Origin: Onthophagus taurus | Taxonomy: Eukaryota > Arthropoda > Insecta > Coleoptera > Scarabaeidae | Assembly (NCBI RefSeq): GCF_036711975.1 | Contig: NC_091971.1 | Coordinates: forward strand, 3,107,501 to 3,171,500 | Reading direction: 5' to 3' | Length of the DNA: 64,000 bases | Shown here: in pieces, positions 1-13,000 of the stretch | Position numbering within the stretch: position 1 is the first letter of the stretch | Layout: each line of letters starts with the position of its first letter | Made by a program: the position numbers and the translations under genes | The notes under the pieces: model-generated | The model's database searches: none | Seen by the model: only the letters and a program-made list of their open reading frames with translations | What the model was told of the DNA's origin: nothing

Positions 1-384
1 CTTAAAATAAGCTCCGGAAGAAGCATGACTAGGATCCAACCACTCCACAGTTTCCGTCCCTCCAAATCCTGGAATTCTAATATCTACCCCAGGAGTATTT
101 TCAGTTTTACGCGTTTCGTTATTGTAAACCAATTTAATATTGTCAATCCAACAATCGATTACAACAGGAACCAAAAGCTCCAAATTTAACCAAATATTAA
201 AATAATCAGTGCTAGTTTTGCCACAAATATAATGAACGGCCGATGATTTGTTTAATTTAGCTTCTACCTGAGATCCACCATCACCTGGGACGAAAATAAA
301 CGGATGAAAAACTCCGTATGATGTTTTTATAAAAAATAACAATAATAAACTGATGAAAACTTTGAGGTTATGTTTAACTATCAT
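1..384 (-). CDS. PLA2G15: Lysosomal phospholipase A2 (group XV, LCAT family), 5' exon, partial
   Basis: The first 128 residues of a minus-strand protein, starting at the ATG at 384 and running off the window edge. Residues 1 to about 24 form a hydrophobic signal peptide, followed by HPFIFVPGDGG, the oxyanion-loop start of LCAT-like lipases. The segment with HYICGK, FNIWLNLELLVP and DCWIDNIKLVYN matches the N-terminal domain of lysosomal phospholipase A2; the two cysteines in it correspond to the conserved disulfide of the family. The family hydrolyses phospholipids and transacylates ceramide in the lysosome using a Ser-Asp-His triad, but the nucleophilic serine lies beyond the window and cannot be checked. 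No intron or stop interrupts the visible part. The gene is divergent from the ionotropic receptor at 2160. Family identification is by recognised motifs and I am confident in it. Confidence 0.9.
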   Translation of the reverse strand, partial: MIVKHNLKVFISLLLLFFIKTSYGVFHPFIFVPGDGGSQVEAKLNKSSAVHYICGKTSTDYFNIWLNLELLVPVVIDCWIDNIKLVYNNETRKTENTPGVDIRIPGFGGTETVEWLDPSHASSGAYFK

Positions 385-2159
385 TATTTTTTAACTGTCT
401 TATTATTGAAGTTTTTACACTATACTTATTGAAAGTCGAGAAATGCAGTGAGAGTTACTCAGATATTATTTGGCTTATCACTAAAATGAAACTCGAAACA
501 TGTTGATTACGTATATTTGTTTTTCTTTGTTTGGTTCAAATAATTCAATTTTATTGCGCATGCGCTAGATCACCCAATTTTTTTTTAATTATTATTATAT
601 TACAACATTTATGTGACTTGTTTTCATCTAATGACGTTAATTAAAAAGAAACTCGTGTAATTTCATAAATATTGTTTATTAAATAAACTAGAGGAGAACT
701 AAAATAAAGTTTCACTGTTTGGGGTTAGCTTGGAAAACTAAAGATAAGATTCTTCAAGCTGTGGGGACATCACCAGCTAACCAATTACTTTTAGCCCCCA
801 TAATATTAATATTTATAAATACATAACCTAATTTATCAGAGAATTTCTGCTACCAACCTTGAAATTCGAAATATGTTAAATTATTTTTTTATGGAAAACT
901 TTTCTATACGCTAAAAAACGATTAGTTTCGTCCTATCTTATTCAGAAAAAATCAAAGTTTCTTATTTTGTACTTTTTAAGACGCTTTATTTGCTTATTAA
1001 AGAAAATTATTAGTTTTTCAAAACGAAATGTGCCGAAAAAAGTATTTGAGTTGGTAATGGAATTGATTAAATGTCACTAAGTTTAAATATTTTTTTTTAA
1101 ATTGCTTTTTATTCATATTAATTACATTATATACTACTATTATATTCATTTTTTGTTATTAATTGTTATTTATTTATTTCTTTGTTAATTGCGTTGCAAC
1201 ATAATTTCAAAAGTTAGATATTTTTCAGATTTAGTACCTTTATTTTTTTTTAAATTGGTTACGCTATGAAATTGACAACATCCATTTGAGGTTATTTAGT
1301 TTTTATTTTCAAAAATAATTAATATTTTGCAATCAAAACGAGTGAAAAACAAGAAGAATCAACCATAGACAAGTTAAAAAGGACGTTTAAGAAAAATCCC
1401 CCGACATAACTCAAATATCATCTCAAATCGGATGATGAATCTCATTCTAGTTTTAATTTTATTTCGACCTAAAAGGTAATATAACCCAAAATTACTATTT
1501 TAATTTACTTACATTTTCTCCAAATATGTTTTTGATGCTAGTTTATTATGTTTTTTCACTTTCAATCCTTTCTTTAATCCAATGTTTGCGATTAATCTCT
1601 ACGTGTTTTATTTTTTGCAACTTGTAAAGCAAATACACCAGGAAGTTATTCTGTTGCTGATGTTTACTCGGAACGTTTTGTTAATCAAAATGAATCAATC
1701 GAAAAAACAGCAATTATAAGAATATTCCTGATTTATTGCATTAAACAAGATATGTTTATTTAAAACAGACATGGAAAAAAATCTTTAAAATGAGCCTAAT
1801 GAAAGGGTTTCTATAAAGTCAATATATACTATATTCCATACATAATGGGCACCTTGTATTTACCCAGAATTTTAGTGCATTTTCCACTGATATGTCGTAA
1901 AAGGAAATCGGTGTTAGTAATGCAACCTTAATTGATGGTTAAACCATCAAATGGTAATCCAATGACATTATATAAAGTCATTAACCAAAAATACTACTTA
2001 GTTTTCTCTATTTTCATTAGTGTTGACAAAGCTTTATGCCAGACAAAGTAACAGGTAGTTATAAAAACGTTAATTACTCCAAATTTTATTTGAAAAGATA
2101 AAAGGAGATCCTCAATAAAAGGTTTGATTGCACTCATAAAGTTGAAGTTATTTATTAAC
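385..2159. other. Intergenic region between divergent PLA2G15 and IR genes
   Basis: No coding potential is visible on either strand. The DNA is very AT-rich with poly-T runs. It must hold the promoter of the minus-strand lipase near 385-700 and of the plus-strand IR near 1900-2159. The only distinct elements I see are a perfect inverted repeat and a TATA-like sequence near 1932-1977. Confidence 0.6.
1932..1977 (+). promoter_or_regulatory. Inverted repeat plus TATA-like box upstream of the IR gene
   Basis: TTGATGGTT-A-AACCATCAA at 1932-1950 is a perfect 9-base inverted repeat with a one-base centre. It lies about 20 bases upstream of TATAAAG (1971-1977), which is 183 bases before the receptor ATG. 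A dyad next to a TATA box fits a promoter with a homodimeric factor site, but no transcription start is demonstrated. Confidence 0.35.
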
Positions 2160-3809
2160 ATGATTTGGATTTTATTATTGTTACAAATAACGCTAACAAT
2201 TACAGTTAAAGATGTTAAAATAAATTGTCTCGATTACTTATTCGACGAAAATTACGGCGGGTTAAAAGGTTACACGGTTATTATTAATGGATATTTTGAT
2301 ATTAAAAATCCCGTATATTTATGTGATACAAATCACGTAAAAAATTTACCTCAAGATATTAAATATAAAAATTTTGTGATTAACTTTAATACTGTGGATG
2401 AAACAAATATCTTATTAAAATATATTCAAGAATTAGGCAGTTTTTATTGCCAAGCTAATTATATTTTTGAAGTAAATAACGATGAAATCTTACCCATAAT
2501 GGAATTACTAAGAAAATATAAAATCAATAAATCTATTTTGATGTCTAATAATACTATATATTTTTTCGATCCTTATAAACTTGATGAAAAAGAAATTTAT
2601 TTAAAAAATGAGACTTGTAAAGATTTTAAACCAATTTGGGTGTATAAAAATTGCACAATAAAACTTGCTTGGGATATTAGACCACCTTACGCAATAAATG
2701 AGAATAAAAATAGTACTCCTGGAATATTAATTAGTATTATAACAACATTATCAGAACATTATAACGTTAATTTACACTTTAACAAACCTTCTTCTGCCTA
2801 TATTCGAGAAATGCATTTAAAAGGATCTTTTGGGTTAATAACTAAAGAATTCGATAGTGGATTAAGCGATGTTGCTGTTTATGGCGCTCCAGCTCTAAAT
2901 TTAATAACGAATTATAGTTTTATTACAAATTACGTTGTACAAGATGGTTTACAATATTTAATACCAAACCCAAAAGAAATTTCGGGGATACAAAAATTTA
3001 CTTTTTTGATGCCAACTAATTATTGGTTAAAAATTATATTTACAATGTTAATTTGCACCTTTGTAATGATCGCTATCAATTTTCGAACGAAACACACAAC
3101 CAGAATAAGTAGTTTATTTCTTTTGGTTTTAAGTTGGAACTTAAGTATATCGGGGAGTGATAAAGTATTTCAAAAAAAGAATATAATTGTACCTTCGATT
3201 TTATTTTATGGAATCGTTTTGGTGGTTTACATCCAAGGGAAACTATTTAGTACTTTTACTATGCCTATTTATGAAAAACCTATATCAACTATACAAGACA
3301 TTTTTTCGGCACCTTACGATTTAAGAGCTATCCCATATGTTTTTCAACGGTTAAATCAATCTACAAGCAGCAAAAATTTCGTACCAATTAATGACCCTCT
3401 CGATGTAGCAACTGCACATTTTTTTAAATCGAGAGATTTTATAACTCTCGGCCAAGATATTTTCGTGCAATTACACGTCCATTATAAAGGAAAATATAGG
3501 ACTATCCAAACGGAAAAGTTCTTTTGCACAATTCACACGCGAAAATGTTTCCCATTATTCGATCAATTCAACAAAAACATTTTAATTCTACATCATAGCG
3601 GTTTAATTAACCATTTTTGGGATAAAATCCGTTGGAATATCATCTTAAACACTGAATATTACGTTGATAACAATAAGGACCCGAACAAACTTTCAATAGA
3701 CACCTTAAATATAGCCTTTATTGGGTTATCAATTGGAATGTTTTTAGCTGGGATCATTTTTATTTTTGAACTTATAGCATGGAGGTTACAAAACAATCAA
3801 ATAATATAA
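2160..3809 (+). CDS. Ionotropic receptor (IR, divergent chemosensory glutamate-receptor-like channel)
   Basis: Intronless, 549 residues from the first ATG at 2160; the open frame extends 36 bases further upstream but only through a TTG. Residues 1-17 look like a signal peptide. The region around WDIRPPYA starts the ligand-binding S1 lobe. TM1 is near residues 290-307, a pore-loop-like stretch (FLLVLSWNLSISG) at about 320-332, TM2 (IIVPSILFYGIVLVVYIQG) near 342-360, then the S2 lobe and TM3 (IGLSIGMFLAGIIFIFELIAW) near 521-541. The short length, missing amino-terminal domain and C-terminal FELIAW-type ending are typical of insect IRs rather than true glutamate receptors; I do not see the conserved glutamate-binding arginine. 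Single-exon divergent IRs usually serve taste or contact chemosensation, which is inference here. Only 34 bases separate its stop from the next gene's ATG. Confidence 0.85.
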   Translation: MIWILLLLQITLTITVKDVKINCLDYLFDENYGGLKGYTVIINGYFDIKNPVYLCDTNHVKNLPQDIKYKNFVINFNTVDETNILLKYIQELGSFYCQANYIFEVNNDEILPIMELLRKYKINKSILMSNNTIYFFDPYKLDEKEIYLKNETCKDFKPIWVYKNCTIKLAWDIRPPYAINENKNSTPGILISIITTLSEHYNVNLHFNKPSSAYIREMHLKGSFGLITKEFDSGLSDVAVYGAPALNLITNYSFITNYVVQDGLQYLIPNPKEISGIQKFTFLMPTNYWLKIIFTMLICTFVMIAINFRTKHTTRISSLFLLVLSWNLSISGSDKVFQKKNIIVPSILFYGIVLVVYIQGKLFSTFTMPIYEKPISTIQDIFSAPYDLRAIPYVFQRLNQSTSSKNFVPINDPLDVATAHFFKSRDFITLGQDIFVQLHVHYKGKYRTIQTEKFFCTIHTRKCFPLFDQFNKNILILHHSGLINHFWDKIRWNIILNTEYYVDNNKDPNKLSIDTLNIAFIGLSIGMFLAGIIFIFELIAWRLQNNQII

Positions 3810-3843
3810 TAGTTGACGTAGCAACATAACAAGACATTTCAAA

Positions 3844-4069
3844 ATGCAAATTCTTAAATACGTGGAAGATGATTTAGCGAATAATTTAGAAGTCGATGGA
3901 GATTATGTTAGTGTTTCAAAACGCATTCTTATGCACATACTACAATTGCCTTCCGAACCAGTATGGCACACGTGTGTTTGTGTAATGTGTTATTTGACAG
4001 TAATAGGACATACAGTTTTTTCTGTTAATGGAAAATGTCATACTCATTTAAGAGAATATAAATTTATCT
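3844..4069 (+). CDS. Channel exon 1: N-terminus and S1 of repeat 1
   Basis: Encodes residues 1-75 plus the first base of codon 76, ending at a strong donor T|GTAAGT. A hydrophobic stretch near residues 40-62 (VWHTCVCVMCYLTVIGH) is taken as S1. The N-terminus before it is short, without the long cytosolic tail of typical CNG subunits. No pyrimidine-rich splice acceptor is seen just before the ATG, so the 5' leader probably begins in or before the IR gene. Confidence 0.75.
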
Positions 4070-7000
4070 GTAAGTAAATTAACAATACAGTAAAATCTTG
4101 ATATAACGGATTCGAACAACTATCCACACCGCTACATTCTGTATTAGTTAGTTCTAGTTTTAGTTCAATAAAAATATACAACAATTTAGCACTGAAAAAT
4201 AAACAAAACTAGAACTAACACTTGACCTAAAACTAGAAACATTCGGATTTAGCCGTTTTGAGAGACGTGCGGCTAAACCCAAAAGTTTCTAGGTTTAGTG
4301 TTAATTCTATAAAAATATACAACAACCTAGCACTGAATCACAATTAAAACTAGAACTAACACTATACCTAGAACTAGAATCATTTGGGTTTAGCCGCACG
4401 TCTCTAAAGACGGCTAAACCCGAATGGTTCTAGTTCTAGGTATAGTGTTAGTTCTAGTTTTACACTTACCCTGCCGTTAGAATTAACATTAGACCTAGAA
4501 CTAGAAACATTTGGGTTTAGCCGTCTTGAGAGACGTGCGGCTAAACTCGAATGTTTCTAGTTCTAGATCTAGTGTTAGTTCTAGTTTTACACTAGTCGTG
4601 TTACCATGTAAAATTAACACTATACCTAGAACTAGAATCATTTGGGTTTAGCCGCACGTCTCTAAAGACGGCTAAACCCGAATGGTTCTAGTTCTAGGTA
4701 TAGTGTTAGTTCTAGTTTTACACTTGCGCTGCCACTAGAACTAACATTCGACCTAGAACTAGAAACATTTGGGTTTAGCCGTCTTGAGAGACGTGCGGCT
4801 AAACCCGAATGTTTCTAGTTCTAGATCTAGTGTTAGTTCTAGTTTTACACTAGTCGTGTTACCATGTAAAATTAACACTATACCGAGAACTAGAATCATT
4901 TGGGTTTAGCCGCACGTCTCTAAAGACGGCTAAACCCGAATGGTTCTAGTTCTAGGTATAGTGTTAGTTCTAGTTTTACACTTGCCCTGCCACTAGAACT
5001 AACATTAGACCTAGAACTAGAAACTTTTGGGTTTAGCCGCCTTAAGAGACTTGAGGCTAAACCCAAATGTTTTTAGTTCTAGGTTTAGTGTTACTTCAAT
5101 AAAAATATACAACAACCAATTAATATTTTCCTTTCTAATAGTCTCTAACAATTTCCACTTAGTTTCATAAAAATATTGAACAATCTAGAATAACAATTAA
5201 AACTAGAACTACCGCCCTTGATTTATCCATCGTGTATAGACAACTCGGGGAATACCCCGAGTTTATCTATAAACATTTATTCGTTATGTCCGAAGTCCGT
5301 TCTAATGACGTCCGTTATATCTAGGATTTAATTAACGAAATCTATTTCTCTATATTTACAGCGATTTTTTACATAGTGGATATTGCACTTGCTATCGATA
5401 CGATTTTAACAGCTATAAGTATTTATTACAAAAAGAAATATCCAGAATTAAGAGTGATAAGACGACGATCATTGATAATATTTATAGAAATTATGTCAGT
5501 GCTTCCCATCGAGTTTTTATCAAAAAATCCAAAAATGATGTGCACTTTAACATTAAACAGAACATTAAGAATCATTTTGATCGTATATTTTAATAGTAAA
5601 AGAACCGATGAGATTCAATCTGGAATACACGGTAATAAATTGATTGAAATTTGTTCTTACCTGGTATTCTTAACGTTACTATCATACGGAATTTACTGCA
5701 ATTATCAATGTCATGCTAATGATAATTGTGATTCTGTGATATGTTCGGATACATTTATGGGTGCCTTAAGTTGTATGGTTACGTCGATCGGCTATGAAGA
5801 CAACCCAGATGATACTTTATTTTTGATAATTAACGTTGTTGTTCAAATGGTGGTTTTTTACTTTGTTTCGGCAGCAGCTTCCGCTTATTTTTCAGTTTCT
5901 TACGTTACTTATTTTTTTAACCAAGTTATTTATTCGAATTGCACCTTAGGAATGATCGATTTTGTAAAACAACTCCAATCACCAAAATTTTTACAAGACA
6001 GGATTTACGAAGAATTTCATTTGGCATGGGCTATGAAGCGAACTTACTGTTATGATTTATCCACCGTAGGATATTCTATGGGAACCACCTTTCTTCATCC
6101 GAGCATGTACAACGAACTAATGATTGATATAGCTTGGGTTTCTTTTAAACATTCCCATTTATTTAGAAACGTCGATTTTCACTATTTACGCTATTTATCT
6201 AATTATGTTGCGTTGGAATACAAACTCCCGGGAGAATATTTATATATAACGGGCGAATGGAAAAATAAAATGATTTATATTTCTTCGGGAACAATCGAAA
6301 TTATATCGAACGAAGATAAATGTTCTTCGATTTTATCACTTTGCGAAGGCACTTTAATAGGTGCTTGTACTTTATTGTTTGGATATAGGTCATCGCATTA
6401 TATTCAATGTAAAACTTTTTGTGAATTTCATATATTAAGGAAAAGTGAGTTTATAAAGTAAGTATATTGAATTTTTATTATTATTTTTTTAATGTTATGT
6501 TGTAAGAACCAAAGCTTATAGATACATATTATAAATTTAAAGATAACAAAGACAAAACTTGGTGTTTGGCAAATTACGCAAGAAATTTTGGATGTTTGGA
6601 AAGGGGATTGTTTTGAGATCAGGAGCTGGTCATAGATTCATTTCAAACGCAAAGATGGTTTTGTATCGGTTGCAGAAAAATGCTATATTGACCAGAAAAA
6701 CATGGCTAAAACACATTACAAACATTACGAGGAGTCTATTATTATGATACACCAAGTCTCAACTATACTAATTTAACGTAGTCAACTACTCTTAATGTAT
6801 GAGAACAATCTTTTTCATGTCCCATGAAATCTTACAAGAGTGATGCTGAAGTTCGTTTCAATGCTATAAGACTATAATAATCTTCATAAAAGAAAACATG
6901 AGCAGATGAACATGAGCCACAGAATACAAGTTAAAGTCCCAGATTTGCCAAATATTAACTCATTTAGTAAGACAGATTTTTGTGGTCAATACATGATAGT

Positions 7001-10000
7001 ATCGGTTCTTACAACACAATAACAAAAAACTACAATGTATTACTTAACTACAATGTATCTTTTTTTTAGAGCATCACAATTTTTTCCCGAAGAATTTAAA
7101 GCAGCAAAAAATAAAATTTATGAACGTTACAACGGCGCATTAGAAGCACACGCCATGTCAGTACGTGCCAGAAAATCGGTTATTAGTAAAAAAGAAAACG
7201 TCGATTCTTACACGCTTTTATGGGTCAAAAATACTTTACATCGTTTAATGGCTACGGATGCTGATTCAACATACAGACATGAATTTCAAAATATCTACCT
7301 GACAACGGAAGTGGAAGTGGAAGCATTTAGCAAATTATTATTCAACGCGGATTTCTTTGATATGTTAGTGGTGAAAGAACGATTACAGGTTGATACCGAT
7401 TCGGTGTTCGTTAGAAATACGTTTCCGTTCATTTTCCAACCGAATTCTATTTTGGCAATTGCTTGGCAAGGTGTTATAACGGTGTTAATTATTCTTGTGT
7501 CTTTTGCGATACCATACGTGGCATTTGTCGTTGAGGAACCACCTAATTCGTATTTTTGGATTATAAGAGGTGCTACACACGTGTATTTATTAGATGTTTG
7601 TATTCAATTATCGACAGCCACAAAAAGTAGGCATGCAATAACCGTTACACACTCAGCAACCATAAAAGCCAGATTACAAACGGTTACGTTTTGGTTGGAT
7701 GTTGGAGCTTTAGTCCCAACTGAAGCTTTTATGTGTATTTTAAGCACTGTGGTCGATTCAAGTATTAAAGCACAATTACAATTGAACCGATTATTAAAAA
7801 TTTATAGACTTAAATTGTTGTTTGATGTGTGGGATCAACAATTTAGTACTAAAAAACTTACAGTTAGATACGTAAAATATTTCTGCCTGGTTATTTATGG
7901 TGTGTTTGTTTTATATTGCGTACTGAGTTATTGGCTTAAATGGTATAAAGTTCCTGAAGAAGGGCATCTTATGTTTAAAGCGGCGTATATTTTCACTAAG
8001 TCGTTTGTGTACCGAAAATTCACCCCACCACACGTTTTTTTCCCGTTTTTAAATATACTCACAGAAATATTTAGAATACTAATGTTTTCTAACATAATGG
8101 CTGGGTTTGTTATGGAAACTCTATCAAAATTTCAAATACAACAGATGTATGGAAGTGTTACCAAAGTGCTTACTCCCGGATATACCCATAAATACGAACA
8201 AAGGATTTTGCAAATTATTGAGTTAGAATGGTATCAAAATCGTTGTAACAGATTACGATCATCGGATAAATTAGTATGTATGATGAGCCAGTTCACTTAC
8301 AGTGAATTTATGACCAGTCAACTTGCTGATGTTTTAAAAACTGTTGAGTTTTTCAATGATTTTTCCGATGACCTTATTGCCGATATATGTGAAATTTTTT
8401 ACATAACCGTACTACCACCAAATGAAGCTGTAATATACGGCGGCGATCTTTCAAATGTCATCACCTTAATATTTAAAGGTACTTACGATATTTTTAACGA
8501 ATACGGTGTTTATACAACCACGAAAAACACACCGACGGTAATTAATTTAATCGAAGCTTTGATGAATATTCCAAGTATTAATACTGTAACGTCGGTAACA
8601 CACTGCAGAATTTTTTACATGAATGCAAACCGTTTTCGTAGCTTATTAGTGAAACATACACGATACGCAAGTGGATTATTGCAGGCTTTAAAAGCAAGCG
8701 ATGATTTGAAAATAAAATTACATCGTATGTCAAGAAAAAATGTTTTTGATGTAAATCAAAGTATAAGGATTAAGGAGAAACGTCGACCAAAATTCTATTA
8801 TTTTACAAATCTTGTCGCCGATTCAGATGAAGAGATCGATTATCATTTACCTTTCGATAGAATACACCCGTTTTCATTTATCCGTTACTTTTTTATGAGA
8901 AAAACAGTAGATCCACACTGCAACTTTATCAAATACTGGGAAACATTTCGTTGCATTTGCGCCATCTTAACCGGAATGTTTACGTTTATAATTAACGCAA
9001 AAGAAATGTTCATAATACTATTAATATTGGATTTCGCAGCGTTAATTGACATTTATTTAAGATTTCATTTTGCGTATTACGACGAAAACGGAGTGTTGAT
9101 ATACCATCCATTAGCAACAGCAAAAAATTACATTACGGGAGCTTTCGCTATAGATTTTTTGGGCATGTTTCCTACGTCTTTTCTTCAATTGGAACTTGGT
9201 GGCATACTAGAACTTGTGCAAAGAGCCAATAAACTCTTACCTATGTATCGATATATAGGTTTTTGCATGACTTTTATACAATATAAAATCACCCCTGTTG
9301 CTAAACCTTATGGTCTGGTGTTTATACCGGTTATTTTGGTTTTAAGTTGTGTTTCTGCTGCTATTATTATTGTTTTGCAATGTGAAGTTATTACTAAAGA
9401 TGACGGGTAATTTATTTAATAGATCAAATTAACAACTATACAGGGTGTTTCGGTGACTGGGGGAACAAATTTAACCACATATACTAGAGTGAAAATGATG
9501 ACGATTCATGTAAAAAATATTAGTAAAAGTCCTCAAATTTCGAAGATACAGGCCATCAAAGTTATGAAATTTTAACACATTTTTCTAAATATCTTAAACA
9601 CTATTTATGGTAATGTGCTGAAATTTGGTACAGTATAAACTAATATCACGTAAAACCATTTTGTAATTTATAAGTTGGATCGGTCCGCGGGAACAATGCT
9701 ATACAGGCTGTTCCTAAAATTTGTTTGCTCAGAACTTTTTTATTCGATCGTAACCCTACATTTATTTTTACAGTTTCTAATAGAAAATTTATTTTAGAAA
9801 CTTTTATTACTCTTAGATAATATTGATAAAAATCACCGTTTTCGTGTTAAATGCAAAAATGTTATGTATGTAACATTTCCAAGTGTAGATTAGGTAAATC
9901 CCTTTTTAATTTGTTTTAGTTGATTTAATAAAAGATAATACAAAATAAATTTAATTTTAACGACAACGCTAACAGGAAAAATAAAACAAATACATAAAAT

Positions 10001-13000
10001 AACAAGACAAGTAATAAAAAATACTATAGGAAATGTTCAAAAAGACCACATGTCCCTTCTGGTATTTAACGGAACGTCACTAAGAACTCGTCCAATCCTT
10101 CCAAATATTGATGGTATGTAGGGCCATCAAGTCTTGACGGCAAGAAAACGGGACCAACAATGACAATCTCCATTAAGATTTCCAAGTTTTGAAAAATTTT
10201 GGATTTTCTTCAGCCCAACTATGTAAATTCCTTAAATTAATTATTCCATCTATGGAAAAAGTAGATTCATCGGTGAAAAGTATTTTTTCTAAAAACTGAT
10301 TATCAATTTGTATTTTCTGTTGCATTTTCTGGCAATATTCCAATCTAATTGGATAATCGGTAAGCTGTACTTCCTGAACCTTACGCAGTGAAATGGGTAA
10401 AGCTGCTGCTTTCGAAGAATACGCCACACAGTCGTTTTTGACGTCCCAAATTGCCTAGCCATGTCCGAAGTACTAGTGGTACTATTTTCTTCTGCATGTT
10501 CATTAACTCATTTTCTCTTAATCGAGCTTCAATTCGAGAAAACGTTTTTCTGTTGGTGGTTCTACGATTCGGGAATTTTTGCCGATAACGGTTAGCGGCT
10601 GCTACGGAATTTCCAAGACATTCACCCAATGTTAAAAGCATATCGGTTTGTTCTCCAAACGTGTAATTTTCCATTTCGAACACTACAAGGTTTTTAGTAT
10701 TTGTTTAAACGACTAAGCGTGTTTACAACTGTCAATGAATTCGTTTGTTAATTGTCATGGCAGACTTAGATTTTTTTTTTAGTGTTATTGAAATGGGAGC
10801 CTACCAGAAGAAGAAAAACAAATTTTATTCTGTACCCACTACATAAAAAAAATAAGAATAACAATAAAAATATCTATATGTGTATAAAACAAAAATAAAA
10901 AAGTTAAGGGGTGAGAATAGGGCTACCGACCAAGGTCTTTCTGCCCGTGATTTTTGTAGTCGGCGGCTTGCTTCAGTCTTCTCTGACGGCCAGGAGTTTT
11001 TGGAAGAGAAGAGGTGGGTTGTTGCGAGGGTGGAGTAATGGAGTCGATATAAGCGTGTGTTGCAAGGCGTTGGTAGGAAAATTTAGAATGGATTTATCGG
11101 ACAAAGATTGAAGACGGGTATGGATAGGGGGTATATCGATAAGTTGGTATAGCAGATTATTGCTAGGGTTAAAGAGGGGATTACGGGGGTTCCTAATTCG
11201 GGTGATGGATCTCAGTGCAGATCTTTCCGCTACTTCCAGGTGGTACTTCGTTCTTCTTGGTGCGTTGCTTAGCAGTATTGATCCATATTCTATGATGGGC
11301 CTGCATATGGTCTTGTAGATGTGCGAGGCACATGAGGTAGAGATTCCGCGACCGCTGAACGAGAGAGATTTAAAGTGTTTGGCGCGTGTCTTTACTTTCA
11401 TCTTCACCTTGATTGCATGAGTGGAAAACTTAAGCGTTCTGTCAAGTATTATGCCCAGATACTTACAGGTTGGTGAGACGGAGATTGCCGTTGATTGGAT
11501 TGTAATTGTGGGAGAGGGAGCGCGGGGTGAGAGGAATGGGACAAAAAATTGTGTTTTTGTGGGATTGAGTAGGATGCGCCATTTTCGGTACCAATTTTCC
11601 GTTTCGTTTATGAGCGTCTGCAGCTTACGGACCGAGGAAGTGATATCCCTACTGTGCGAGACCAATGCTGTGTCGTCGGCATAAAGTAGTGCGTATGCAG
11701 TGAGGTTAAAGGCGTCTGGGTTGTCGTTGTAAAGATCGTGGCAGAAAAGATTGTATAGAGAGGGAGAGATAGGCGAACCCTGAGGAAGGCCTTGCTGAGC
11801 GGAGAAGCTGTGGGAGAAATAATTTTTCAACTTCACGATGGAGGAGCGATTCGACAGGAATTGGTTTATCAGGGTTAGAAGATAGTATGGCGTTTTTAGC
11901 TTATCCAGTTTAAATAGCAATCCTTTGTGCCACACGGAGTCAAAGGCCTTTCGGACGTCCAGAAAAACTGCTGCAGATTTCAGTTTTATAAAACGTGCCG
12001 CCTGGAAGTTGGAAACCAGAATAGTTAGTGGCTGGGATGTTGATTTGCCGGATTGGAAGCCAAATTGGTAAGGCGGAATTTTCTTTGATACCGCAGCCAG
12101 GAGCTTGTTCTTCAAGTGCGTCTCGAAGAGTTTTCCAATTACGGGGAGCAGTGAGATGGGGCGATAGTTGGCTGGATCAGATAGAGAAGAATCCTTCTTG
12201 GGAATACAAGTTATAATAGACGTCTTCCAATCGCGCGGGAAATGCTGAGTCGTAAGGCAAAAGTTAATTATTTTTCTGATAAAGCCATGGATGTTAAGAT
12301 CTAGACTTCTAAGCAGTTTCCTTGTGATGTTATCATAACCGGGAGCGGTATCTTTTCCCTGTCCAAGAAGAGTAAAATATTCGTCTTCCAACATGAGAGC
12401 ATCTTCGGGTGTCTCGAACGGTGTCAAAAATGCGGATTCGTACCAATTATCTATAATGTTTTTATTGTGGGGACAAAACGAAACATCCTCGGTAAAGGTG
12501 AATACACCTTCTAGGTAGTCAGCGTGTATGTTGACAATCTCTTCAGGGTTGGAGTGCACACCGCCATCGGTAGGATCAATGAGCTCCTCCGTTCCAGGTG
12601 TCTTTTGGTATCTTGATAGTTTTCGAATTTCGTGCCAATAGTTTCTTCCTTTACACAGTTTTATTTTGTCACAGGCTTCCATGTACTTTTCCGTTCTGTA
12701 TTGCTGAATTAGTTTCTGTATCTTTTTGTTGAACTCATTAAACTTGGGAGCCTACCATTTTTGCATTTAACACGAAAACGGTGATTTTTATCAACATTAT
12801 CTAAGAGTGATAAAAGCTTCTAAAATAAATTTTCTATTAGAAACTGCAAAAATAAATGTAGGGTTACGATCGAACAAAAAAGTTCTGAGCAAACAAATTT
12901 TAGGGACTCCTGTATAGCATGGTTGCCGCCGCCCGATCAAAGTCAAAATTGGTTCAATGATTTTGCTTGATATTTGTTTACCCTGTATCAAATTTCAACG

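Noticed and set aside
4140..5100. Regularly spaced repeats resembling a CRISPR array
   Set aside because: The units are themselves palindromes of over 100 bases, alternate in a 258-base period, lie inside a TA-flanked element with pogo-like ends, and the genome is clearly animal.
11421..12216. Plus-strand open frames opposite the LINE reverse transcriptase
   Set aside because: Antisense shadows of a clear reverse transcriptase frame.
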